The translations under genes and the position numbers were made by a program. The notes beneath the pieces were generated by a model. It ran no database searches, had not been told where the DNA came from, and saw nothing but the letters and a program-made list of their open reading frames with translations. A DNA stretch of 34,897 nucleotides from Schumannella sp. (GTDB lineage: Bacteria > Actinomycetota > Actinomycetes > Actinomycetales > Microbacteriaceae): NCBI GenBank assembly GCA_025463555.1, contig JAODAS010000196.1, positions 1 through 34,897 of the forward strand. The letters run 5' to 3'. The stretch's first letter is position 1, and the number at the start of each line of letters is the position of its first letter. Below, one piece after another: positions 23,977-31,701 of the stretch.

Positions 23977-24749
23977 TGGCACGTTTCGACGACGGCAGCG
24001 CCGGCGACGCCGACTACGGTCGCATCGGGCCCGGCTACGCGAGCATCAGGCAGCCGGATCCGCGGATCGAGGCGATCGTGTGGGATGCCCTCGGCGATGC
24101 CCGCACGGTGCTGAACGTGGGCGCCGGCGCGGGCTCGTACGAGCCGCGGGATCGGGACGTCACCGCGGTCGAGCCCTCTGCCTCCATGCGCGCGGAGCGC
24201 GGCCCGGACCGCGTGCCGGCGATCGATGCGACGGCGGAGGCGCTGCCCTTCGCGGACGACAGCTTCGATGCGGCGATGGCGAGCGTGACCATCCATCAGT
24301 GGCCGCAACTCGAGCGCGGACTGGCCGAGATGCGCCGGGTCTCACGGGGACCCGTCGTCATCCTGACATTCGCACCGCAGGTGCCCGAGCCGTGGTGGCA
24401 GCCGGTGTATGTGCCCGAGCTGTACGAGGTGGAGGCGCAGCGCATGCCCGACCTCGATCGCGTCGCGCGGGCGCTCGGCGGCCATGTCGAGGTGCACACG
24501 GTGCCGATCCCGGCGGACTGCATCGACGGGTTCGGCCAGGCGTTCTTCGCCCGGCCCGAGCGAACGCTCGAGCCCGAGGTGCGCCGCGCGATGTCGGCGT
24601 GGAGCTTTCTGACCCCGGAGGTCGTGAGCCGCTACGAGCGTGAACTGGGTGATGACCTCGCCTCGGGGGCCTGGGATGAGCGGTGGGGCTCGTTCCGCAC
24701 TCTCGCGAGCTTCGACGCCGGGCTGCGACTGGTGATCGGGCAGCCGTGA
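23976..24749 (+). CDS. Class I SAM-dependent methyltransferase
   Basis: This 257-aa protein has a Rossmann methyltransferase core: motif I VLNVGAGAGSYEP near residues 46-58, the acidic VTAVEPSASM, ATAEALPFADDSFDAAMAS (motifs II-III), and VVILTF. This is the UbiE/Methyltransf_11 type, which methylates small molecules; the substrate is unknown. The ATG shares one base with the preceding stop, with GAAGGAG 8 nt upstream, and its own stop overlaps the next gene (GTGA), so it is the middle of a three-gene operon. Confidence 0.9.
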   Translation: MARFDDGSAGDADYGRIGPGYASIRQPDPRIEAIVWDALGDARTVLNVGAGAGSYEPRDRDVTAVEPSASMRAERGPDRVPAIDATAEALPFADDSFDAAMASVTIHQWPQLERGLAEMRRVSRGPVVILTFAPQVPEPWWQPVYVPELYEVEAQRMPDLDRVARALGGHVEVHTVPIPADCIDGFGQAFFARPERTLEPEVRRAMSAWSFLTPEVVSRYERELGDDLASGAWDERWGSFRTLASFDAGLRLVIGQP

Positions 24750-25804
24750 CCGAAGGCCGGCTCGCGAGTCTGCGGCTGTCTGCCCTCGGCATCGCGCGCG
24801 CCCACGCTCCGAACCCGCTCGCCGCGGTGCACGGCCTGCTCGCGATGCAGGCGCAGGACTACGCCGGAGCGCTCTGGTCGGTGGGGTTGCGGGTCCCCGG
24901 CTCGACGGTCACCACCGTCGAAGAGGCGCTGGCGAGCGGCCAGATCGTCCGCTCGTGGCCGATGCGCGGCACCCTGCACCTGGTCGCGGCCGACGACCTG
25001 GGCTGGATGCTGGGGCTGACCGGACAGCGGATGGTGCGGGCGGCCGAGGGGCGGCGTCGTTCGCTCGGGCTCGGGGCGGCCGACTTCGTGCGCGCGGAGG
25101 AGTTGCTCCGGGCGGAACTGTCCGGTGGGCGCACGGCGAGCCGTGCGGAGTTGTTCGCGGCTCTCGATGCCGGCGGGATATCACCGGCCGGCCAGCGCGG
25201 TGTGCACACCCTCGGGCAGCTCGCCCAGACCGGGGTGCTGGTGCAGTCGACGAAAGACAACTGGAGGCTGCTCGAGGAGTGGGTGCCGCAACCGCGTCGC
25301 CTCGAGCCGGACGAGGCGCTGCGCGAGTTCGCCCTGCGCTACGCCCTCGGCCACGGTCCCGTGACGGCACGGGATTTCGCGTGGTGGTCGTCGCTGACGC
25401 TCACCGACGCCCGCGCCGGCCTCGCTGCGGCGGCCGATGAACTGGCCACGCTCTCGGTCGACGACGAGACGTACTACCTGCGTCCCGGGCTCGAGCCGGC
25501 GCCGCCCGCCTTGCATCTGCTGCCCGGCTTCGACGAGTTCGTGCTCGGCTACACCGACCGGACCGCCCAGTTGCCGAAAGAACAATTTCTGACGATCGTG
25601 CCGGGAGGCAACGGCGTGTTCCTGCCGACGATCGTCGTCGACGGGCAGATCGTCGGCACCTGGAAACGCGCGAAGTCGACGTCGAAGCGCATCACCTTCG
25701 CCCTGTCGCCGTTCGCAGCGCTGACGGCGCCGACGCTTCGCGCCGTGGAGACTCGGCTCACCGCCTACGGCGAGTTCCTCGGCACGGAGGTCGCGCTCGC
25801 GTAG
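24746..25804 (+). CDS. Winged-helix DNA-binding protein, AlkZ-like putative DNA glycosylase
   Basis: This 352-aa protein matches the HTH_42 winged-helix family (COG3214), which includes AlkZ/AlkX (YcaQ) DNA glycosylases that open interstrand crosslinks or remove bulky alkyl adducts. The proposed catalytic Q-hydrophobic-Q motif is visible as MQAQDY (Gln35, Gln37), followed by SWPMRGTLHLVAADD, three winged-helix repeats, and VVDGQIVGTWKR. Assignment to the QxQ clade is my reading of the motif; activity is unproven. The start is GTG at 24746, overlapping the methyltransferase stop by 4 nt. Last gene of the operon. Confidence 0.85.
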   Translation: MTEGRLASLRLSALGIARAHAPNPLAAVHGLLAMQAQDYAGALWSVGLRVPGSTVTTVEEALASGQIVRSWPMRGTLHLVAADDLGWMLGLTGQRMVRAAEGRRRSLGLGAADFVRAEELLRAELSGGRTASRAELFAALDAGGISPAGQRGVHTLGQLAQTGVLVQSTKDNWRLLEEWVPQPRRLEPDEALREFALRYALGHGPVTARDFAWWSSLTLTDARAGLAAAADELATLSVDDETYYLRPGLEPAPPALHLLPGFDEFVLGYTDRTAQLPKEQFLTIVPGGNGVFLPTIVVDGQIVGTWKRAKSTSKRITFALSPFAALTAPTLRAVETRLTAYGEFLGTEVALA

Positions 25805-25839
25805 GCGCAAGCCAGGCCTGCGGAGTGAGGCAAGCTGAG

Positions 25840-26325
25840 CTAGGCCAGCGGGGGCAGGTGGTCGAGCCAGGTGAGGCTCGCGAACTCCTCCAGCGTCAGC
25901 CCGAACGAGGCGGGATCGGCGGCGATGACAGAGCGCAGGTCCGTCGCGTCCACGCCCTCGCCGACCACGACATCCACCCCTGACGGTGTCGCGATCGACT
26001 TCTCGAACCGGATCACCGCGAGGCCCTGCCGGGCCCCGGCGACCTCCCAGCGGCTCTTCACGAAGAGGCCGGCGATGCCGCGCATCTTCCAGGTGAAACC
26101 CTGGCCGGTCCAGCGGTCGGTGCCGGTGATCGTCTTCTGCCTGCCGCTGGCATCCACGTAGGCGACGCGATCACTCAAGGTCAACGGCTGTTGCCGCACC
26201 ACGCCGTACTCGAACACCGGATCCCGGCGCTCCCCCGACAGCCACATGGGGAAGTTCGTCGCCTTCACCGTCCAGCGGCCGGGCAGGAGGCGGGACAGGG
26301 CGGCGACATCATCGAAAGGCTGCAT
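25840..26325 (-). CDS. Small unknown protein, possibly lipocalin-like
   Basis: I do not recognise this 161-aa protein with certainty. It is rich in beta-strand-like stretches (GRWTVKATNFPMWLSG, DPVFEYGVV, DRVAYVDASGRQKTITGTDRW, FTWKMRGIAGLF, SRWEVAG). These resemble a calycin/lipocalin barrel in which each strand alternates hydrophobic and polar residues. It has no signal peptide or membrane helix. The ATG at 26325 has only a poor Shine-Dalgarno; TACCCT lies 8 nt upstream, compatible with a near-leaderless message. It lies 60 bp downstream of the sugar permease gene, and convergent with the AlkZ-like gene. A fold prediction would be informative. Confidence 0.6.
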   Translation of the reverse strand: MQPFDDVAALSRLLPGRWTVKATNFPMWLSGERRDPVFEYGVVRQQPLTLSDRVAYVDASGRQKTITGTDRWTGQGFTWKMRGIAGLFVKSRWEVAGARQGLAVIRFEKSIATPSGVDVVVGEGVDATDLRSVIAADPASFGLTLEEFASLTWLDHLPPLA

Positions 26326-26359
26326 CTCGACTCAGGGTAGACGACGCTGTCCACGGCCG

Positions 26360-26378
26360 CCGGTGGCCGCGCCGCCGG
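26360..26378 (-). terminator. Possible terminator of the sugar operon
   Basis: CCGGTGGC and GCCGCCGG pair over 8 bp with one wobble around a CGC loop, 7 nt after the second permease stop. The region is very GC-rich, so chance pairing is possible. Confidence 0.35.
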
Positions 26379-26385
26379 CCCGCCC

Positions 26386-27330
26386 CTACCCCTTGACGGC
26401 GCCGCCCAGTCCCGCACTGCGGAGGAAGACCCGCTGGAACAGCAGGAACATGACCACGGGCACGATCGTGGCGATCGCGAGAGCAGCGAGGAAGACATCC
26501 AGTTCGGTCTGGGATTGGATCGCCGGCAATCGCACGCCGAGCGGCTGCACCGCCGGGTCCGGCAGCACCAGCGAGGGCCACAGGTAGTCCTTCAGGGAGG
26601 CGATGATCGCGAACACGCTCACCACGCCGAGGATCGGCCGCGACATCGGCAGGACGATCGACCAGAACACCCGCACCGGGCCCGCCCCGTCTGTGCGCGC
26701 CGCCTCGAACACCTCGCGCGGCAGGTTGTCGAAGAACCGCTTCACCAGCAGGATGTTGAACGCATTCGCCGCCGCCGGCAGCCAGACCGCGAGGTAGTTG
26801 TTCAGCAACGATGTGCCGACGACGGGACGCACGATCGTCAGATAGAGCGGCACGAGCAGGACCACCGACGGGATGAACAGCGTCGCCAGCACCGCACCGT
26901 TGAGGAGGGGCGCGTACTTCGGTCGCAGCACCGACAGCAGGTACCCGCCGGTGGTGGCGATGAACAGCGACGACAGCCAGCAACCGGCGGCCAGGATGAG
27001 CGTGTTGACGAAGTACTTGGCGACCTCGACCTCGACCCACGCCGCGCCCAGGTTCGCCCAGTCGATGCCGTTCGGCCAGAGCAGCAGCGGGGTCGAGATG
27101 CTGTCCTGTGTCGACGTCACCGCGGCCTTCGCCAGCCACAACAGCGGCCCGAGCCCGGCGACGACGAGCCCGATGATCAGGAACACGTGGATCACCGTCA
27201 TGCTGAGCTTCACCGACGGCTTGCGCCGATCGAACGACGACAGGATGCCGCGGTCGGCCTGAAGCTCATCGTCGCGGTTGGGGCGCCGGGACTTGACGGG
27301 CGCGGGCTCGGTGATCGTGGCGGCGGTCAA
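26386..27330 (-). CDS. Carbohydrate ABC transporter permease (MalG-type)
   Basis: This protein of about 314 aa is a CUT1-family permease. It has a 50-residue cytosolic N-terminus, six membrane helices, and the EAA loop EAARTDGAGPVRVFWSIVLP. The start is TTG at 27330, overlapping the MalF-type permease stop (TTGA), with GGAG 6 nt upstream; the track ORF from 28074 is a frame inside the previous gene. It would form the membrane channel with the MalF-like partner. No ATPase gene follows, so the complex presumably uses a shared MsiK-type ATPase encoded elsewhere. Confidence 0.92.
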   Translation of the reverse strand: MTAATITEPAPVKSRRPNRDDELQADRGILSSFDRRKPSVKLSMTVIHVFLIIGLVVAGLGPLLWLAKAAVTSTQDSISTPLLLWPNGIDWANLGAAWVEVEVAKYFVNTLILAAGCWLSSLFIATTGGYLLSVLRPKYAPLLNGAVLATLFIPSVVLLVPLYLTIVRPVVGTSLLNNYLAVWLPAAANAFNILLVKRFFDNLPREVFEAARTDGAGPVRVFWSIVLPMSRPILGVVSVFAIIASLKDYLWPSLVLPDPAVQPLGVRLPAIQSQTELDVFLAALAIATIVPVVMFLLFQRVFLRSAGLGGAVKG

Positions 27331-28298
27331 TTCTGGCTCCAGCGTTCGGTGAGACGGAAGTAGGCGATGCTCAGGACGGCGAGCACGATCGCGAGCAGCA
27401 CGCTCAGCGCAGTGGCCTCGCCGTAGTCGCCGCCCAGGCTGTTCTGGAACGCGTAGCGGTAGATCAGCAGCAGCACCGTCACTGTCGCGTTGCTCGGACC
27501 TCCCCCGGTGAACAGGAACGGCTCGAGGAAGACCTGGGCTGTCGCGATGACCTGCAGGATCAGCATCACGAACAGCACACCGCGCAACTGGGGCAGGGTG
27601 ACATGCCAGATCTTGCGCCAGACGGTCGCCCCGTCGACCTCGGCGGCGTCGTAGAGCTCGCCCGGAACGCCGAGCAGCGCGGCGACGTAGATGATGATCG
27701 AACCGCCCGCCGCCGCCCACGTCGCCTCGAGCACGAGGGACGGCATCGCGGTTTCCATGCCCTGGATCCAGGTTCCCGGCGGGATGCCGACCCAGCCGAG
27801 GATGGTGTTGAAGACGCCGGTGGGGCTCGCGTCGTAGAAGAACTTCCACAGCAGCACCGCGACGACCGGGGGGATCACCACGGGCAGATAGGCGAGGGCG
27901 CTGTAGATGCCCTTGCCGCGCTTGACCTCGCTCATGAGGACGGCGAGCAGCAGCGGCAGCGGGAACCCGAAGACCAGGGCGAGCGCCGCGAAGTAGAGGG
28001 TGTTGAGCACGGCCGTGCCCAGCAGGGGGTCGTTCAGCACGTGCACGAAGTTGTCGATGCCGACCCAGTGCCACGTGATCAGGTTCGTCTTCTGGAACGA
28101 CATGACGAACGACTGGAGGATCGGCGACCAGCTGAACACCGCGAACACGAGCACCATCGGCAGCGCGAAGAGCAGGTTCGCGACACCGCCGCCGCGAGCC
28201 CAGGTCAGGAAGCTGCGCTTGCGCTTGCGAGGAAGAGTTGCGGCACGCTGGCTCTGAACGAGCGGAGGCGCTTCATCGAGGATCGACGTCGTCGTCAT
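27327..28298 (-). CDS. Carbohydrate ABC transporter permease (MalF-type)
   Basis: This 323-aa CUT1 permease has a basic N-terminus (RKRKRSFLTW), six membrane helices (beginning ANLLFALPMVLVFAVFSW), and the EAA loop DAAEVDGATVWRKIWHVTLP. The start is ATG 28298, chosen because GAAGGAA is 5 nt upstream; the track adds 20 residues from a palindromic intergenic repeat. Its stop overlaps the next permease start (TTGA). A large inverted repeat separates it from the binding-protein gene upstream, which may reduce expression of the two permeases relative to the binding protein. Confidence 0.94.
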   Translation of the reverse strand: MTTTSILDEAPPLVQSQRAATLPRKRKRSFLTWARGGGVANLLFALPMVLVFAVFSWSPILQSFVMSFQKTNLITWHWVGIDNFVHVLNDPLLGTAVLNTLYFAALALVFGFPLPLLLAVLMSEVKRGKGIYSALAYLPVVIPPVVAVLLWKFFYDASPTGVFNTILGWVGIPPGTWIQGMETAMPSLVLEATWAAAGGSIIIYVAALLGVPGELYDAAEVDGATVWRKIWHVTLPQLRGVLFVMLILQVIATAQVFLEPFLFTGGGPSNATVTVLLLIYRYAFQNSLGGDYGEATALSVLLAIVLAVLSIAYFRLTERWSQN

Positions 28299-28316
28299 GG
28301 GGGTTCCTTCTGTTGG

Positions 28317-28379
28317 TCGAGTAGCCCGCAGGGCGTGTCGAGACCGGGATCTCGACACGCCCGCACGCGGGCTACTCGA
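28317..28379. repeat. Two-part intergenic palindrome in the sugar operon, REP-like
   Basis: The outer arms TCGAGTAGCCCGC (28317-28329) and GCGGGCTACTCGA (28367-28379) are exact complements, as are the inner arms GGGCGTGTCGAGA (28331-28343) and TCTCGACACGCCC (28350-28362). Together they give a 26-bp interrupted stem. From recall, GTCTCGA.../...CTACTCGACC elements of this type are dispersed in actinobacterial intergenic regions. Here it follows the binding-protein stop by 10 nt. Confidence 0.9.
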
Positions 28380-28389
28380 TCAGCGATTG

Positions 28390-29748
28390 CTAGCTGTCGA
28401 GGAGCGCCTGAGCGTCCTTGTCAGCCTGCGTGAGCAGAGCGTCGATGTCGGCGTTCTTGTCGGTCAGCACCTTCTGCACCACGGCATCCAGGAGCGCGTA
28501 GATCTCCTGGGTGTGACCCTTGGGCTCAGCCACAGGGGTCTGGCTGAAGATGTTGTCGAAGAACGGCTTCATCTGGTCGACCGGGACGTTCACGTACTCG
28601 GCGATCCATTTCTGGCTCTCCTCATACGTGGCCTGGTCGAGCACCGGCAGCACGGGGGTGCCGACGGCCTGGTCGCTGTCGCTCAGCGCCTTCGCGTCCG
28701 CCTTGGCGGCGGTCTCGTTGAGCAGCTTCTGCATGTAGTACCAGTCGATCCACTTGACGCCGGCAGCCTTCGTCTGGTCGTCGATCGCCGGGCTCATCAC
28801 CGCGATGTCGCCACCGCCGAGGGTGCCGGGGTCGGCGCCGTCCGTCGGGACGACCGTCAGGCCGTACTGCTCGGGCTTCATGCCGAAGTCGCGAACGAGA
28901 GCGGTGTAGACGTCGGATCCGGAGGTGTACATGCCGATGTTGCCGGCAGCGAACTCCTGGTTGATTCCGCCCCAGTCGAGCAGGAAGTTGCTGCCCATGG
29001 AGTTGTCTTCCCAGCGAGCGTCGTGCAGGAACTGCAGGTCGGCCTTCGTGCCGTCGTTGTTGATGGTCGACGTGTAGGTGCCGTCGCCGTTGTCGGTCTG
29101 AGTGCGACCGCCGTGGGCCACGGTGCCTGCCGTGAGCTGCCATCCACCGGTGTTGCCCTTGGTCATCTGCGCGTAGCCGGCCTTGCCGGTCTTCTCCGCG
29201 ATGATCTTGGCGTCCTGGCGGACCTCATCCCACGTGGTCGGCGGGCTGTCCGGGTCGAGGCCGGCCTGCGTGAACAGGTCGCGGTTGTAGTGCAGACCCA
29301 TGGCGTACGCCTGGCGCGGGAACCCGAACTTGTTGCCGTCCTTGTCGGTGACAGCGTCGAGGATGATGGGGTTGAACTTGTCGGTGTATCCGAGTGCGTC
29401 CATCTCCTTGGTGACATCCATCAGCTGGCCGTTCTCGAGCAGCGTCTTGGCGTCCGTGAAGGGCACCGTGAACACGTCGGGCAGGCTTCCGCCCGCGAGC
29501 TGCACGGCGAAGGTCGGTCCCTTCCACTCGTACTCGACGCCGACGATGTCGATGCCGGGGTTGAGCTTCTCGAACTGGGCCTCCTGGGTCTCGAAGGCCG
29601 TGTACGCGGCGGCGTCCGCTCCCGGAGGGAACGTTGCCACGCGTAGTTCGACCTTGCCGTTGGAGCCGCCGCCAGCGGCGCAACCCGTGAGGGCGGCCAC
29701 GGTGACGAGCGCTGCCGCAGCAGCGACCACCTTGCGGTGTGACTTCAT
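28390..29748 (-). CDS. Sugar ABC transporter substrate-binding lipoprotein
   Basis: This protein of about 452 aa has a lipoprotein signal (MKSHRKVVAAAAALVTVAAL, lipobox LTGC) and a family 1 extracellular binding fold. Landmarks are PGIDIVGVEYEWKG, GGSLPDVFTVPFTDA, and FPRQAYAMGLHYNRDLF, as in MalE-type proteins. The likely ligand is an oligosaccharide, given the GH13 enzyme before it. The start at ATG 29748 is preferred over 29754: AAAGG is 7 nt upstream of 29748, whereas 29754 has only 1 nt. The track's longer version is an internal frame of the GH13 gene. It is followed by a REP-like palindrome and two permeases. Confidence 0.93.
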   Translation of the reverse strand: MKSHRKVVAAAAALVTVAALTGCAAGGGSNGKVELRVATFPPGADAAAYTAFETQEAQFEKLNPGIDIVGVEYEWKGPTFAVQLAGGSLPDVFTVPFTDAKTLLENGQLMDVTKEMDALGYTDKFNPIILDAVTDKDGNKFGFPRQAYAMGLHYNRDLFTQAGLDPDSPPTTWDEVRQDAKIIAEKTGKAGYAQMTKGNTGGWQLTAGTVAHGGRTQTDNGDGTYTSTINNDGTKADLQFLHDARWEDNSMGSNFLLDWGGINQEFAAGNIGMYTSGSDVYTALVRDFGMKPEQYGLTVVPTDGADPGTLGGGDIAVMSPAIDDQTKAAGVKWIDWYYMQKLLNETAAKADAKALSDSDQAVGTPVLPVLDQATYEESQKWIAEYVNVPVDQMKPFFDNIFSQTPVAEPKGHTQEIYALLDAVVQKVLTDKNADIDALLTQADKDAQALLDS

Positions 29749-29750
29749 CG

Positions 29751-31481
29751 TCATGCCTTTCTTGTTGTTGTTGGTGCCTCCAGGGCTACGTGCTGTGGTC
29801 GCAGCCACGCCGTGGAGTCGGGGGGAAGCTCGCCCTGGGGGCTGAGCTCCTCGCTGGCCAGGAGCAGCTCCGCACCCGAAGGGAGCGCGAGTGCCTGGTC
29901 GGCGAAGTTCGTGATGCAGAGGAAGCCGTCGCCTCGCCGGAAGGCGAGAGCATCCGGACCCAGATCGAGCCACTCGATGTCGGCGGCGTCGATCGCGGCG
30001 ATGTCGCGGCGGATGCGGAGGGCAGCCCGGTAGAGCGCGAGCATCGACCCGGGATCGTGCGCTTCGGCCTCGACCGTGTAGGCGGACCAGTCGGAAGGCT
30101 GGGGCAGCCAGGGCTCCCCCGTCGCATGTTCGCTGCTGAAGCCGAACGGCGCGGCGGACCCGCTCCAGGGAAGCGGAACCCGGCAGCCGTCCCGGCCGGG
30201 GTCCACGCCGCGGGAACGGAAGTGCATCGGGTCCTGCAGCAGCTCCAGGGGGATGTCCTCGACCTCGGGAAGCCCCAGCTCGTCGCCCTGGTAGATGTAC
30301 AGGCTGCCCGGAAGCGCGGCGGTCAGCAGCGCAGCGGCGCGTGCCCGCCGAGTGCCGAGCTGACGGTCGGTGTGAACCCCGAACCTCTTGTTCAGGAACG
30401 CGAACGACGAATCGTGCCGCCCGTAGCGTGTGACCGGCCGCGTGACGTCGTGGTTGCTGAGCACCCAGGTGCTGGGCGCCTGCACGGGAGCGTGCGCCGT
30501 CAGCGTCTGGTCGATGCTCGCCCGCAGCTCCGCGGCATCCCACGGCCGGGCGAGGAAGTCGAAGTTGAACGCGGTGTGCAGTTCGTCCGGGCGCAGGTAG
30601 GCGATGAACCTGTCGATCTCGGGCAGCCAGAGCTCGCCCACCAGCACCCGGGTTCCCGGGTAGCCATCGGCGACGGCGCGCCAGGCGCGGTACACGTCGT
30701 GCAGTTCGTCGCGGTCCTGGGTGGGGTGCTCGCCGGGGCCCGGGTTCTCGGGAACGTCGGCCAGCGTCTCGTCCTTGATCAGCAGCGCGGCCGAGTCGAT
30801 GCGCACGCCGGCGACGCCGCGGTCGAACCAGAACTTCAGGATCTCCTCGTGCTCGCGGCGCACGTCCGGGTGGTTCCAGTTGAGGTCGGGCTGCTCGGGC
30901 GTGAACAGGTGCAGGTACCACTGGCCGGGGGTGCCGTCGGCGTTGGTCGTGCGGGTCCAGGTCTCGCCGGCGAACGGGGACGGCCAGTGGTTCGGCGGCT
31001 CGTCTCCGCCGGGCCCTTCGCCGTCGCGGAACCAGAACCGCTCGCGCTCGGGGCTGCCCGGCCCCGCCGCGAGCGCCGCCTGGAACCAGGCGTGCTGGTC
31101 GCTCACGTGGTTCGGGACCACGTCGATGATGGTGCGGATGCCGAGCGCGAGCGCCTCCTGGATCAGCAGCTCGGCCTCGCGCAGTGTGCCGAAGTCGGGG
31201 TGGATGTCGCGGTAGTCGCTGACGTCGTAGCCGCCGTCGGCGAGGGGACTCGGGTACCACGGGGTGAACCAGATCGCGTCGATCCCGAGATCGCGCAGGT
31301 AGCCGAGGCGGGAGCGCACGCCGGCGAGGTCACCGGTTCCGTCGCCGTTGCCGTCGGCGAAGCTTCGGACGTAGATCTGGTAGATCACGGCGGAACGCCA
31401 CCACTGGGGATCGTCGCCGCTCGGCGCGATGGGGACTCCGAGTTCAGGGGATGCACTCGGGGCGAGGACGTCTGCGTCCAC
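29751..31481 (-). CDS. GH13 alpha-glucosidase-type glycoside hydrolase
   Basis: This protein of about 576 aa shows all GH13 conserved regions: I DVVPNH, II GVRID (nucleophile Asp229), III VGELW (acid/base Glu283), and IV LSNHD (Asp345). It also has the family-typical opening AVIYQIYVRSFADGNGDGTG. No signal peptide is visible, so it is cytosolic and would split imported oligosaccharides (oligo-1,6-glucosidase/alpha-glucosidase/sucrose-type enzymes). The start is GTG 31481, supported by AAGGA 6 nt upstream; the track ORF to 31664 runs through the promoter and operator. It overlaps the ORF of the next gene by a few bases. Exact substrate cannot be read from sequence. Confidence 0.94.
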   Translation of the reverse strand: MDADVLAPSASPELGVPIAPSGDDPQWWRSAVIYQIYVRSFADGNGDGTGDLAGVRSRLGYLRDLGIDAIWFTPWYPSPLADGGYDVSDYRDIHPDFGTLREAELLIQEALALGIRTIIDVVPNHVSDQHAWFQAALAAGPGSPERERFWFRDGEGPGGDEPPNHWPSPFAGETWTRTTNADGTPGQWYLHLFTPEQPDLNWNHPDVRREHEEILKFWFDRGVAGVRIDSAALLIKDETLADVPENPGPGEHPTQDRDELHDVYRAWRAVADGYPGTRVLVGELWLPEIDRFIAYLRPDELHTAFNFDFLARPWDAAELRASIDQTLTAHAPVQAPSTWVLSNHDVTRPVTRYGRHDSSFAFLNKRFGVHTDRQLGTRRARAAALLTAALPGSLYIYQGDELGLPEVEDIPLELLQDPMHFRSRGVDPGRDGCRVPLPWSGSAAPFGFSSEHATGEPWLPQPSDWSAYTVEAEAHDPGSMLALYRAALRIRRDIAAIDAADIEWLDLGPDALAFRRGDGFLCITNFADQALALPSGAELLLASEELSPQGELPPDSTAWLRPQHVALEAPTTTRKA

Positions 31482-31528
31482 TCGGGTTCCTTGCTGTGAT
31501 CGGGGCCGTCGAAGTGCGGCCTCCCCGA

Positions 31529-31557
31529 AATGTAGCTTTCCCGACAGATTGACGCAA
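31529..31557 (-). promoter_or_regulatory. Promoter of the GH13-sugar transport operon
   Basis: On the minus strand TTGCGT (31552-31557) and TACATT (31529-31534) are separated by exactly 17 bp. They lie 48 bp upstream of the GTG start, giving a leader with a good Shine-Dalgarno. Confidence 0.65.
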
Positions 31558-31570
31558 GAACTAAACAAAC

Positions 31571-31597
31571 AGCAAGAAACTTGCGCGAAATTGCGCG
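31571..31597. promoter_or_regulatory. Putative LacI-family operator upstream of the GH13 gene
   Basis: GCAAGAAACTTGC (31572-31584) is a perfect 5-bp inverted repeat, and TTGCGCGAAATTGCGC (31581-31596) overlaps it. The second sequence recurs, inverted and one base shorter, before the lacI-like gene. It lies just upstream of the -35, where a repressor could block the promoter. Confidence 0.6.
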
Positions 31598-31630
31598 GGT
31601 TACGCGCTCGGGCGGGTCCCGCGTTGCCTA

Positions 31631-31692
31631 CCGAGCACGTTTGCGCCGAGCGAGCACGGCGCAACGTGCTCGCTCGGCGGGAACGTGCTCGG
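31631..31692. terminator. Long imperfect palindrome after the LacI-type gene, likely terminator
   Basis: Arms 31631-31657 and 31666-31692 (27 nt each) pair with two mismatches around an 8-nt loop. The hairpin starts 10 nt beyond the repressor stop. It contains four related modules of CGTGCTCG(CT)CGG on alternate strands. The position fits a terminator; the modular structure could also be a dispersed repeat. Confidence 0.65.
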
Positions 31693-31701
31693 TGGGGGCG
31701 G

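Noticed and set aside
28390-31260. Minus-strand ORF of 956 aa, a possible fusion of unknown N-terminus and sugar-binding protein
   Set aside because: The first roughly 500 residues are an alternative frame of the GH13 gene. The real protein starts at 29748, with a signal peptide and Shine-Dalgarno.
29739-31499. Plus-strand ORF of 586 aa
   Set aside because: It is antisense to the GH13 gene, which has all catalytic regions. The product has no family landmarks.
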